64,000 bases of DNA from Dictyobacter formicarum (GTDB taxonomy: Bacteria; Chloroflexota; Ktedonobacteria; Ktedonobacterales; Ktedonobacteraceae): the NCBI RefSeq assembly GCF_016587435.1, contig NZ_BNJJ01000007.1, positions 62,001 to 126,000 on the forward strand, written 5' to 3'. A program made the position numbers and the translations under genes. The notes under the pieces were generated by a model, which searched no databases, was not told the DNA's origin, and saw only the letters and a list, made by a program, of their open reading frames with translations. Shown here in pieces: positions 34,275-42,576 of this stretch. Position 1 is the stretch's first letter. Each line of letters starts with the position of its first letter.

Positions 34275-36464
34275 CTACTCGCGTGCAAGAGGAAGCGTAA
34301 ACCAGAAAGTTGACCCCTGGCCAGGCTCACTCTCAATCCCCACCTGTCCAGCATGTTGCTGAATAATATTCTGGCAAATATAGAGCCCCAGGCCCAGACC
34401 CCCTGATCCACTGTGTACCTGTCGATCAGTCGTCTGGTAAAAACGCTCCCAGATACGGCGCTGATCCTCAGGCGTCAATCCAGGCCCTTGATCCTTCACA
34501 GCTACACGGACCTGGTGATCTTGCACAACCAGGCGAACCTCAATCGGCTTATCTTCAGCAGAATATTTGATGGCATTTGTTAGATAATTAGTTAACACCT
34601 GCCCCACCCGATCAATATCCACTACCACTGGCACCATATCCTCTTGCGGCAAGCGTATATTTATAATACGGGACTGGGCAAGAGAAAGTTGATCGGCAAC
34701 CACCCTTTGTACTAGATCGATCAGATTACAGAATTGCACCTTGAGTTCTAGCTTTTGTTCTAAAATACGCGAAACATCCAGTAAATCATTTACCAGTCGA
34801 GTTTCAACAGATACCTGGCGTTCAGCCCGCTCAACCAACTCCTGAATGCGTGCCGCTACATCGGACACAGCTATTGTATCGTTATCCAGAAGTTTCAACT
34901 GGCGTCGGATAAGCTGCAGGCTCGCCTTCATGGTAGCCAGTGGATTACGCAGTTCATGATTGGTCATGCCCAGGAAGGCATCCATCTGCTGCCGCGCCTG
35001 CTCGCTGGCGACTTCAGCCTTCCGAGCTGCAGAGCGCTGATCGATCAATTTTTCCCTCTCAAACACTAATGAGGCCAGCTTCCCGATGGCCGTAATCAAA
35101 CTAAACTCTTCCGGTTGCGAGAAGTGATGCTCAGCGGTACCATAGTCGAGCGAGAGAAATCCTACTAATTGGCCACACAAACGGATAGGCGCGCCCAGCA
35201 CTTGCTCTACGCCAAAGGTGGGTACATCGCTGGAGGGCGCATTGGCCAGGGTGAACAATACAGGCTCGCCGCGCTGCAAACGAACCAGATCGGGAGCATG
35301 AATATAAGTGGATAAAGAAATAGATGGTGTCGTTTCCCAGAATTTCTGGCGCAGTTCGGGAGACATGCCTACACTTGCAATCGGCCGAATTAAGTTGGTT
35401 TCAGGATCAAGATCTATCATTGTAGCCATCTGACAACCCAGCAGATTACAGGTCAGATGAAGCAGCTCTTCGGCGGTCTCACGCCTGGAGGCATGGGCGG
35501 AATATTCATCGGATATCGGCAGGCGAACCAGCACCTCGGACATAGACAGCAGGGTCTCCAGCGCTTTGCTGGTACGCCATTGCTGATTGCGGCGCGCTGT
35601 TACATCGCGGCAGACCAGCACGGCCCCCATCAATTTATTCAGCGTATCATAGATAGGAGCGCCACTCACGCTGAGGACGATCCGACGACCGGTCAGTGTC
35701 GTAATCCATATATCCTCAACCGTTGTTCCTCGCAATATCTCTCCTCGCAAAATGCGACACGGGGGCAGCTCATCCAAAGTCAGCAAACGGCCCTGGGCAT
35801 TCATGACCTGCATCGTCCGAAAACGCTCGGACAGCTGCTGCACGGTGTACTCAGGATGTTGATCAAAACCCAATAAAGCCCCGGCCGCCTCATTATACTG
35901 AATCAAGCGACCTTCGTGATCATACATGATAACCGCATCAGCAATCGAATCAAAAGTAGCAGAGAGACGCCGCTCTATCTGCAATTTCTGTAATTCCACC
36001 TGCTTGCGTTGAGTAATATCGCGCACGATACCATAGACACGAAGCACAGGCACATCACCATGCTGGCAATCCACAATCGGATGACAGGTATCCTGCAGCC
36101 AGCGCACCTCGCCGCTGCGCGTAATCACGCGCCACTCGCGTGTATCCTGCCGCCCCTGGCGCATCGCCTCGATGCGGAGCTCAAACATCCACCGATCATC
36201 GGGATGCTGCAAATACTCCCACCCACGCTGATCAAATTCTTCAGGAGCAAAGCCTGTAACATATGTAAAAGCATCAGTCGTCCACTCACGTTGAATTGAG
36301 CCGTCCGGCAGCAAGCGATACATATATGCATAATCTGATGTGAGATGTAAAAGAACGCGGCCGCGCTCCTCCCGCTCATGTGCATGCTGCAACTCAGCCT
36401 CAAGCTGCTGCACACGCTCTTTCAGATATTTCTTCTCTTGATCCTGATCTGTCACTTGATCCAT
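34275..36464 (-). CDS. Cytoplasmic PAS-PAS-GAF sensor histidine kinase
   Basis: A 729-residue soluble kinase without membrane segments. Order of parts: a short coiled coil (10-40), PAS 1 (40-155, with WLQDTCHPIVD and VYGIVRDITQRK), PAS 2 (165-285), GAF (300-470), HisKA with phospho-His in FLGMTNHELRNPLATMKASL (about 495-570), and HATPase with NYLTNAIKYSAEDKPIEVR, VKDQGPGLTPED and GGLGLGLYICQNIIQQHAGQVGIESEPGQGSTFWFTLP. It phosphorylates a receiver, probably the one encoded 39 bases downstream. No chromophore-binding Cys is obvious in the GAF part, so the signal is unknown. Confidence 0.94.
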   Translation of the reverse strand: MDQVTDQDQEKKYLKERVQQLEAELQHAHEREERGRVLLHLTSDYAYMYRLLPDGSIQREWTTDAFTYVTGFAPEEFDQRGWEYLQHPDDRWMFELRIEAMRQGRQDTREWRVITRSGEVRWLQDTCHPIVDCQHGDVPVLRVYGIVRDITQRKQVELQKLQIERRLSATFDSIADAVIMYDHEGRLIQYNEAAGALLGFDQHPEYTVQQLSERFRTMQVMNAQGRLLTLDELPPCRILRGEILRGTTVEDIWITTLTGRRIVLSVSGAPIYDTLNKLMGAVLVCRDVTARRNQQWRTSKALETLLSMSEVLVRLPISDEYSAHASRRETAEELLHLTCNLLGCQMATMIDLDPETNLIRPIASVGMSPELRQKFWETTPSISLSTYIHAPDLVRLQRGEPVLFTLANAPSSDVPTFGVEQVLGAPIRLCGQLVGFLSLDYGTAEHHFSQPEEFSLITAIGKLASLVFEREKLIDQRSAARKAEVASEQARQQMDAFLGMTNHELRNPLATMKASLQLIRRQLKLLDNDTIAVSDVAARIQELVERAERQVSVETRLVNDLLDVSRILEQKLELKVQFCNLIDLVQRVVADQLSLAQSRIINIRLPQEDMVPVVVDIDRVGQVLTNYLTNAIKYSAEDKPIEVRLVVQDHQVRVAVKDQGPGLTPEDQRRIWERFYQTTDRQVHSGSGGLGLGLYICQNIIQQHAGQVGIESEPGQGSTFWFTLPLARE

Positions 36465-36922
36465 CCCGCAAGTCTATCCTCACTGGCTTAACAAAATCTA
36501 CTGCTAATCCGCTATCCCAGGCGACACAACCAACCCGATCAATTACACCCGGGCCCCGGCATCTATCAACACATCCCTATTATAGCAGATGCTGAGATTG
36601 CCCATGCTTCTCAGGGCCAATAGTTCTAATCAGGCCGGCAAAAAAAACAGTGGATCTCGTGGTGTCGCCGCCGTTACCGCCGCGATCGCTGCAGGTAAAG
36701 TTTAAGCGCGTCCCTGTATCGTTGGTGATCAGGCAACCATACAAAGTACCCGTTATGATAATAGTGACGCTGGTGATGGCAATAATCGTCACCAGCGCTA
36801 CTGCTACATCCAGATGGCTTCACTCTTCATGAGTAACTTTCGCCTCACAGAAACGTGCCATTGTATGGAAGGACATTTGCAATACTTGAACCGTTCACGC
36901 TGAACCAGAAAGGAAGACTGAA
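36465..36922. other. Intergenic region with possible decayed peptide gene
   Basis: No firm gene is seen. One plus-strand frame from about 36609 reads a 34-codon segment, a stop, and then a segment ending near 36800 with NNRHQRYCYIQ. That looks somewhat like the THRRYCYDR of the peptide encoded just downstream, so a decayed copy is possible but weakly supported. Confidence 0.25.
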
Positions 36923-37126
36923 ATGAAACAGCTTCATTGTAGCACTGCTGATCAGCCAGATGAGTATGTTGAATTGAACGAGCAGGAACTGGCAAATGTA
37001 TCTGGTGGCCGCAGCATCGGCCAGTGGCTAGAGGATGATAAGCCAAAGAGCCGCTGCTATTATGACAAAAAAACCCACCGCCGTTATTGTTATGACCGTC
37101 ATGGTCGCAGATATGAGAGTAAGTGA
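36923..37126 (+). CDS. GG-leader peptide with Arg/Tyr/Cys core
   Basis: A 67-residue peptide. Its 29-residue leader ends YVELNEQELANVSGG, sharing VELNEQEL and VSGG with the His-rich peptide at 23883-24083. The 38-residue core starts RSIGQWLEDD and ends with the basic, aromatic stretch SRCYYDKKTHRRYCYDRHGR plus RYESK; it has two Cys. AAAGGAAG lies six bases before the ATG. The cleavage after GG is the known rule for C39-peptidase exporters. No such exporter or modifying enzyme is adjacent. A secreted bacteriocin or signal peptide is the simplest reading, by inference. Confidence 0.65.
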   Translation: MKQLHCSTADQPDEYVELNEQELANVSGGRSIGQWLEDDKPKSRCYYDKKTHRRYCYDRHGRRYESK

Positions 37127-37269
37127 ACATGATAGTCACAATTAAATCCAGATGTTCATTCTAAATGTACAGCTTCATTACGTTCTTTTGAGTGCTTCTC
37201 ACAGACATCAGGCCTGGAGAAGCACTCATTCTTGTATAGGTACAAGCAAATAGAGAACATTGAGTGATC

Positions 37270-37298
37270 TTGATTTCATTCGAATAAATAGATACTAT
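37270..37298 (+). promoter_or_regulatory. Possible promoter of the serine hydrolase gene
   Basis: TTGATT (37270-37275) and TACTAT (37293-37298) are 17 bases apart in AT-rich sequence, about 80 bases before the ATG at 37377. Confidence 0.45.
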
Positions 37299-37376
37299 TT
37301 ATGTTATAAATAAAATAAGCTTATTAGTATCTGCTTTTGAGATAAATCCAGCTAGATACAATAAAAGAGGGCAAGC

Positions 37377-38474
37377 ATGGACAAGCAGCAGGCAACAGGC
37401 TCCTGGCCGGCCCTGGCATGGAAGACGGCCGCTCCACACATCTTGAGTGCTGACATTGAACGTTTAAAACAACTAGACGAATACGCTCAGCAGACACCGG
37501 CATTGCTTAGCATTATAATTGTACGTTCGGGCATCATTATTTTTGAGGAATACTATCACGGCTGGGGGCCGCATCATTACCATAATGTCAACTCCGTGAC
37601 GAAAAGCGTAACTTCAGCATTGGTTGGAATCGCACTACAACAGGGATTTTTACATAGTATCGATCAACCCCTGCTCACATTCTTCCCCGAATATCATGCC
37701 AGCCAGCCAGATCCCAGCAAAGAGGAGATCACGCTCCGCCACCTTTTGAGCATGACCAGCGGCTTTGCGCTGGCGCCAGGTGGCATTGAGACGTTCCTGG
37801 AAGATACCTCATCCGTGGAAAAGATGCTGGATCGCCCGCTAGAATATGAGCCGGGCACACACTATAACTATGATGATATCGGGGCACACCTGGTAGCCCT
37901 GGTACTGACACGCTGCACAGGTATGCCCTTGCACGAGTTTGCCAGGCACTACCTGTTTGATCCTCTGGGAATCTGGCAAGATGACGAGCACGAACGTGAT
38001 CCCTGGAAAAGTGGCCAGGCAAAAGTTGAAACGCCTCATCCCTATGGTAAATGGTCAGCCCAACAAGCGGGATTATGGAGTAATGATGTCCGAGGCAATC
38101 AAATCGGCAGCTTCGGCCTGCAGCTCACCACACGCGAAATGGCCAGGTTAGGCTACCTCTATCTCAACCAGGGCATCTGGAATGAGCAACGTATCTTATC
38201 CATAGACTATATCCAGGAATCCTGGCGAGCACATAGCATGACCAGGCGTGGCGAAAAGTATGGCTTATGCTGGTTTCTGCCTGAATATCATGGAAAGCAA
38301 ACCAACTGCGCAGTTGGTTATGGAGGCCAGCTCATCGGAGTTATTCCTGAAATCGACATCGTCGTTGCCTCCACCTGTGCTCCTGCACCAGAGCCTGTAG
38401 CCAGCAGATTGATCCTCGACGACTTTGTGATCCCGGCCATACAAATCAAGCCAAACATTGATCCAATCTTGTGA
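37377..38474 (+). CDS. Serine hydrolase, class C beta-lactamase/esterase fold
   Basis: A 365-residue protein of the beta-lactamase-related (PF00144-type) family. The active-site motif SxxK is SVTK at residues 73-76 (NVNSVTKSVTSALVGIALQQG). The second motif region is GTHYNYDDIGAHL, and the third is VGYGGQLIGVIPE. No signal peptide is seen, so it acts inside the cell and is more likely an esterase or peptidase than a beta-lactamase for resistance. GAGGGCAAGC precedes the ATG. It stands alone between the GG-leader peptide and a convergent glycosyltransferase. Confidence 0.88.
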   Translation: MDKQQATGSWPALAWKTAAPHILSADIERLKQLDEYAQQTPALLSIIIVRSGIIIFEEYYHGWGPHHYHNVNSVTKSVTSALVGIALQQGFLHSIDQPLLTFFPEYHASQPDPSKEEITLRHLLSMTSGFALAPGGIETFLEDTSSVEKMLDRPLEYEPGTHYNYDDIGAHLVALVLTRCTGMPLHEFARHYLFDPLGIWQDDEHERDPWKSGQAKVETPHPYGKWSAQQAGLWSNDVRGNQIGSFGLQLTTREMARLGYLYLNQGIWNEQRILSIDYIQESWRAHSMTRRGEKYGLCWFLPEYHGKQTNCAVGYGGQLIGVIPEIDIVVASTCAPAPEPVASRLILDDFVIPAIQIKPNIDPIL

Positions 38475-38538
38475 GCACAACCGACCTCTTCCCTCGCCGC
38501 CGCTGGCGGCGAGTGGAACAGTCAGGTAGATGAATGGT

Positions 38539-39798
38539 CTAATGCCACATCTCCGGATCAACCTCACGACTTTGTTGGGGTAGTAGAGATAGGGGATAAT
38601 TGGTTGTTGCCCTGGGTTCTACAGGAGGCAACAGCGGAGGAGCAGACATAACCTGAGGCATTCTGGTCGCCAGTGTATCCACGACCGAACGCTTGATAGA
38701 GGCGCTCTTCATCAAATGGATGGTACGGATCTGCTGATAAATACGTACATATTTCTCTACCATGACGCGAGCAGAAAAATTCTGTTCCACGTGGTCACGT
38801 ACCAGCTCCCGGTCAAGCTTATCAATCTGGCCCAGGGCACGCTTCATCTCTTTAAGGTCATTCACCAGGTAACCGCTTTTATCATGCGCTACCACCTCTG
38901 GGGCCGCACCGCGCGCGAAAGAAATGACCGGGCAGCCGACAGCCATAGCTTCAATCATGACCATCCCAAAGGGCTCTTCCCACTCAATAGGATTCAGGAA
39001 GACACGGGCACGACTGAGTAGATCGATTTTTTCTCTGGTATTGACCGGACCGATATATTTGATGTCATAACCGTTCAACTGCGGCTTAATAACCTTCTCA
39101 TAATAATGAACCGAGGTTTGAATGTGCCGATCGATCGTGCCGGCCAGAATCAGCGGCATATTGATAGCTTTCGCCAGCTTGATCGCGTGGTGAGCTCCCT
39201 TTTCTGGCACAAAACGTCCCAGCCAGACCAGGTAATTCTCTGGCTGCTTGACCGTTGGCTTAAATTGCTGCATTGGCAAACCATGATGAACCACACCAGC
39301 AAAGTTCAGCGGCAATTTGACCTCCGCACGTGCATTCTCACTGATCGCGATCAATGGCACTTGCCTCATCCACTCCAAAAAATATACATCAGCATCGCCA
39401 GTCCAGTTCTGGACACGGTCAAATGGGAAACGGCTATGCAGTGTCGACACATGTGGGGCACCCAATTGCTGGGTCAATGGAAAGGCATACATATCGGCGC
39501 TAGAGGAGAGATGGGTGTGCACTATATCGAAATGGTGCTCTTTAATATATTCAATGGCCTTATATGTGTGATAGAAAGCTTTGAGATGAGCCTGCCAGGG
39601 AACCCCGGCATCGATTAATGAATGAGGAAAAAATGAGATCAGTTTTGCGGATGTACGGGCATCACCCGGGGCAAACAAAGTGACGTCGTGCCCTTGAGCT
39701 ACCTGCTCCTCGACTATATTATATATAACATTCTCGGTACCACCATAATTCTTTGGTGGAATAGAAATCCAGGGCGGTGCTATATGTGCTATTTTCAT
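38539..39798 (-). CDS. Glycosyltransferase family 4 (GT-B)
   Basis: A 419-residue cytoplasmic glycosyltransferase. The N-terminal domain opens with IAHIAPPWISIPPKNYGGTENVIYNIVEE, the typical GT4 acceptor-side loop with GGTE. The C-terminal domain has YLVWLGRFVPEKGAHHAIKLAK and the E-x7-E region NPIEWEEPFGMVMIEAMAVGCPVISFARGAAPEVV, which binds the nucleotide sugar. The last 60 residues are Pro/Ser-rich and not conserved. It transfers a sugar from an NDP-sugar to a glycan or small molecule; the acceptor is unknown. The leader contains a palindrome CTATGTGGA/TCCACATAG (39851-39872). Confidence 0.9.
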   Translation of the reverse strand: MKIAHIAPPWISIPPKNYGGTENVIYNIVEEQVAQGHDVTLFAPGDARTSAKLISFFPHSLIDAGVPWQAHLKAFYHTYKAIEYIKEHHFDIVHTHLSSSADMYAFPLTQQLGAPHVSTLHSRFPFDRVQNWTGDADVYFLEWMRQVPLIAISENARAEVKLPLNFAGVVHHGLPMQQFKPTVKQPENYLVWLGRFVPEKGAHHAIKLAKAINMPLILAGTIDRHIQTSVHYYEKVIKPQLNGYDIKYIGPVNTREKIDLLSRARVFLNPIEWEEPFGMVMIEAMAVGCPVISFARGAAPEVVAHDKSGYLVNDLKEMKRALGQIDKLDRELVRDHVEQNFSARVMVEKYVRIYQQIRTIHLMKSASIKRSVVDTLATRMPQVMSAPPLLPPVEPRATTNYPLSLLPQQSREVDPEMWH

Positions 39799-39850
39799 GC
39801 TAAACCCTTCACTCTAACTTTTTACCCCGCATCGCACTTCGATTGACAAA

Positions 39851-39872
39851 CTATGTGGACCATTCCACATAG
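39851..39872. promoter_or_regulatory. Palindrome upstream of the glycosyltransferase gene
   Basis: CTATGTGGA and TCCACATAG are perfect 9-base arms around CCAT, 53 bases before the ATG at 39798. It is suited to bind a dimeric regulator. The rest of 39873-40276 is AT-rich with no gene I can support. Confidence 0.4.
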
Positions 39873-40276
39873 GTACACGATTTGCGAGGAAAAAAAGTTA
39901 CATACTATTAAACCAGAGACTACGCAAAAAAAATATGTCGTACTTGCTATAAACTATAGCGATGCTATAATAATTGCTGAGTGTAGACATACATTTTACC
40001 CACATACGATACTGTTATACAAATAATCACCTAAGATGACAAAAAACACTATAAGCAAATAAAGCTGCTTATAGCTGTTAAATCACAGCACAATACAGCC
40101 AAAACTCATCAATTAAAGCGAGGTCCGCAAGTTACTACACTAGCAATGCATCAGGGCATCTGCCTTCAAAGACAAGAAGCGGCAGACGTATGAAAGAGGG
40201 CAAAAATGGTGCTTCCCACAACGTTATAGATTCAATCTGGGTCTATCATACCGTTCATCGCTATATACAGTATACA

Positions 40277-40501
40277 CTATAAATACCATTTTTGTCCAAA
40301 AAACGCGAAAAGCATAAAAGATAAAACGCAAATAAACATAAGAAATGTACTTGATCGCCGCGGTAGTACAGGATTGGTCTTCAATTCGCGTGCTTCATGA
40401 GCATAAGCATCAAGCGAACCTGCAGCAATACATGGGGCGTGAGGGGACAATATATTATCTTCGGCAAGCAGGTAGAATTTATGTAGTTGGATACCGCACA
40501 T
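40277..40501 (-). CDS. Possible small single-segment membrane protein
   Basis: The minus frame gives 74 residues: a hydrophilic part with LDAYAHEARELKTNPVLPRRSS followed by one membrane segment FLMFICVLSFMLFAFFG and a short end QKWYL. This soluble-then-anchor layout is that of small tail-anchored proteins. There is no clear ribosome site at the ATG and no recognised family, so it may be chance. It is divergent from the hydrolase at 40562. Confidence 0.3.
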   Translation of the reverse strand: MCGIQLHKFYLLAEDNILSPHAPCIAAGSLDAYAHEARELKTNPVLPRRSSTFLMFICVLSFMLFAFFGQKWYL

Positions 40502-40561
40502 GATATACTACAAAGGTATGTGCTTACAAACCTTTACATACAAAAAATGGAGCAAGAATAG

Positions 40562-41329
40562 ATGTTTCTTACTGCGACTGATGGCACAAAGATTGCCTAT
40601 GATATACAGGGTGAGGGACCACTCCTCATCCTGCTACAGGGATTTGACGAGGCGAGGCAGATCTGGCACGAACTCGGCTATGTCGAGCGTCTGCGCCAGC
40701 ATTTCCGCGTGGTTACGATGGATCGCCGAGGCATTGGCGAGAGTGATAAGCCAACCCAATCCAGCGCTTATCGTTTGGAGCAGATGTTCGCAGATATTTT
40801 TGCAGTAGCCGACACCTGTGAGGCCGAAAAGTTTCTGGTCTGGGGCCACTCTTTTGGCGCGTCGCTCGCCCTGCTACTTGCCTCACGCTCATCGCGCGTT
40901 AGCCGCGCCATCGCAGCGGGCAGCTTCTTTGGTCGCATCTATTTTGAAGAGCGTATCAACCAGATCATTTCGGAGCTGAACATACTCTACAAAGCCCAGC
41001 GAGAAGGAACCCTCAAGCAGTTGGGGATGGACAATGAAGACATACGCTGGGTAGAGGAACGTTCGCTACCCGCGCTGATGGCTTGCTGGCAAGCTACGGT
41101 CTCCTGGCCGGTAGTCCAGCCACGCGAGATTCGTTGTCCACTTTATGTCTATGCTGGTTCAGATGATCGGCGCATCACCCAACCACTGCTGGCGCGGCAG
41201 GAAGAGATCGATGCCGAAGGCATTATCCTACGCATTTTTGACCATCTCGACCACCCCCAGGAAATCAGCGAAATTGAGGTCGTCTACCCGGCCGCCGAAG
41301 CCTTCTTACGCAAAACAACGGAGGAATAA
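40562..41329 (+). CDS. Alpha/beta hydrolase with Ser nucleophile
   Basis: A 255-residue hydrolase. The oxyanion region is LLILLQGFDEARQIW (QG rather than the usual HG). The strand after it ends MDRRGIGESDKP, and the nucleophile elbow is FLVWGHSFGASLALLLA (GHSFG). The acid is in LYVYAGSDDRRI and the His in FDHLDHPQEISE. It is probably an esterase or C-C bond hydrolase of small substrates in the cytoplasm. GGAG stands nine bases ahead of the ATG. Two perfect hairpins follow its stop codon. Confidence 0.88.
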   Translation: MFLTATDGTKIAYDIQGEGPLLILLQGFDEARQIWHELGYVERLRQHFRVVTMDRRGIGESDKPTQSSAYRLEQMFADIFAVADTCEAEKFLVWGHSFGASLALLLASRSSRVSRAIAAGSFFGRIYFEERINQIISELNILYKAQREGTLKQLGMDNEDIRWVEERSLPALMACWQATVSWPVVQPREIRCPLYVYAGSDDRRITQPLLARQEEIDAEGIILRIFDHLDHPQEISEIEVVYPAAEAFLRKTTEE

Positions 41330-41336
41330 CAGTTCT

Positions 41337-41510
41337 GCAGGAAGCGCGCATTGCGCGCTTCCTGCAACAACACCGTTGTATGTGATTGTGAAAAAGTGCG
41401 CCAGGCGCACTTTTTCACAATCACATACAACATTTTGAGCTCCGAAGGAGCGTAGTGTGAGGGGCCGAAGGCGCGTACCGTCTGGCATTCAGACACTATC
41501 TAACACGCTC
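41337..41510 (+). repeat. Double hairpin repeat, subfamily 2 (copy 2)
   Basis: Hairpin one (41337-41365) has 14-base arms GCAGGAAGCGCGCA with a one-base loop. Hairpin two (41375-41431) has 28-base perfect arms with a one-base loop, including GAAAAAGTGCGCC and its complement. The tail (GGGGCCGAAGGCGCG ... TTCAGACA) matches those at 23460-23539 (inverted) and 42329-42405. The repeat fills the gap between two convergent genes. Confidence 0.75.
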
Positions 41511-41518
41511 TAAGCGTA

Positions 41519-42235
41519 TTAGCCATAGTATTCAGGCGCTTTGGTGAGTTTGGGCCATTGCTGATCATCGTGACCAAAGATAACCAGAGCCACATGCTCG
41601 CGCTGCACCACGTCAAGCAGCTTGCGCGTACTGGCTATGGCCTGCTCGCCATCCAGATCCAGCGGTCCAATCTGGCGGTCTGATCGAAAGGCATCCTGCC
41701 TGGCAACAGCATCAATAGTCAGCAACACCGGACCCGTTTCAGGTAGACGCACAAGGACCGACTGATGGCCGGGCACGTGTCCACCGGTAGCGATCAACTC
41801 AAGACCTGGCAAGAGTGTGGTATCGCCATCAACGAGACGATAGCGCTCGGCTGGCAGGTCCCAGTGAGCACGATGGGATGCAAAACGCGGATGCCCCCCG
41901 CGAGCTACTTCGTAGTGCTCGCGCTGCACTACCAGCTGCGCGTTGGGAAAATCTTCATGATGTCCACAATGGTCCAGGTCAAAATGGGTGCAAACAAGAA
42001 TATCTATATCGCCTGGCTGTAAACCAAGTAGCGCCAGTTGCTCAACAACATTCTTCCCCATCACCGGCTCAGGTCGACCCGGAGTGGTCTGAAAATGAGC
42101 CGGCAGGCCGCTATCGATCAATATATTCTTCTCGCTGGTCTGTACCAGATAGCAAGGGATTGGCACATTCATAGGAGCAAGGGCCGCAACCTGCATCAAG
42201 TAAAGTCGCAGTGGAGTAGTTTCGTCGGCTGTCAT
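41519..42235 (-). CDS. Metallo-beta-lactamase fold protein, N-acyl homoserine lactonase-like
   Basis: A 238-residue MBL-fold hydrolase. The zinc motif HxHxDH appears as the AHL-lactonase form HxDxDH: LVCTHFDLDHCGHHEDF. A further His is in ATGGHVPGHQSVLVRL, the bridging Asp in LTIDAVARQD, and the last His in LVIFGHDDQQWP. The start region (LYLMQVAALAPMNVPIPCYLVQTSEKNILIDSGLP) is also like AiiA-type lactonases. It may open lactone rings of acyl-homoserine lactones or other lactones; the true substrate is not shown. The ATG at 42235 follows AAAGGA. The hairpin at 42277-42328 sits where its promoter would be expected. Confidence 0.88.
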   Translation of the reverse strand: MTADETTPLRLYLMQVAALAPMNVPIPCYLVQTSEKNILIDSGLPAHFQTTPGRPEPVMGKNVVEQLALLGLQPGDIDILVCTHFDLDHCGHHEDFPNAQLVVQREHYEVARGGHPRFASHRAHWDLPAERYRLVDGDTTLLPGLELIATGGHVPGHQSVLVRLPETGPVLLTIDAVARQDAFRSDRQIGPLDLDGEQAIASTRKLLDVVQREHVALVIFGHDDQQWPKLTKAPEYYG

Positions 42236-42276
42236 CAACAATCCTTTCTTGCTAAATCAACACATGCTTCCAATTT

Positions 42277-42405
42277 TATACGTTGGTGCAGCATTCGCGC
42301 AAAAGCGCGAATGCTGCACCAACGTATAGAAGACTTTTGAGCGCTGTAAGCGCGTAGCGTCAGGAGCCGAAGGCGCGAAACGTCTGGTTTTCAGACACTC
42401 GCTAA
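42277..42405 (+). repeat. Hairpin repeat, subfamily 2 (copy 3)
   Basis: A perfect hairpin with 24-base arms (starting TATACGTTGGTGCAGCATTC) and an AAAA loop, at 42277-42328. The tail GAGCGCTGTAAGCGCGTAGC and GAGCCGAAGGCGCG matches the other members. It is placed only 41 bases upstream of the MBL gene's ATG. Confidence 0.75.
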
Positions 42406-42538
42406 GAAAAATTGTATAACGAAATCGTGCTCAACGCTAGCAAGGTATCGGTAAAAAATATAGGTATATACATAAAAACATATAAAACGAGCCCCTGGCT
42501 GTGGTGCCCCTGCCGGCACCACAACTTCTGCATACAAA

Positions 42539-42569
42539 AAAGAGTGGGGTGTCAATGGCCCCACTCTTT
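42539..42569 (-). terminator. Intrinsic terminator of the membrane glycosyltransferase gene
   Basis: AAAGAGTGGGG and CCCCACTCTTT form an 11-base stem; on the minus strand it is followed by TTTTTGTATG. It lies eight bases after the stop codon of the gene at 42577-44292. A second stem GTGGTGCC/GGCACCAC lies at 42501-42522. Confidence 0.85.
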
Positions 42570-42576
42570 CTGTTCA

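Noticed and set aside
37377..38474. Resistance beta-lactamase
   Set aside because: It has SxxK but no signal peptide and no KTG-type motif; it fits the general serine hydrolase/esterase group better.
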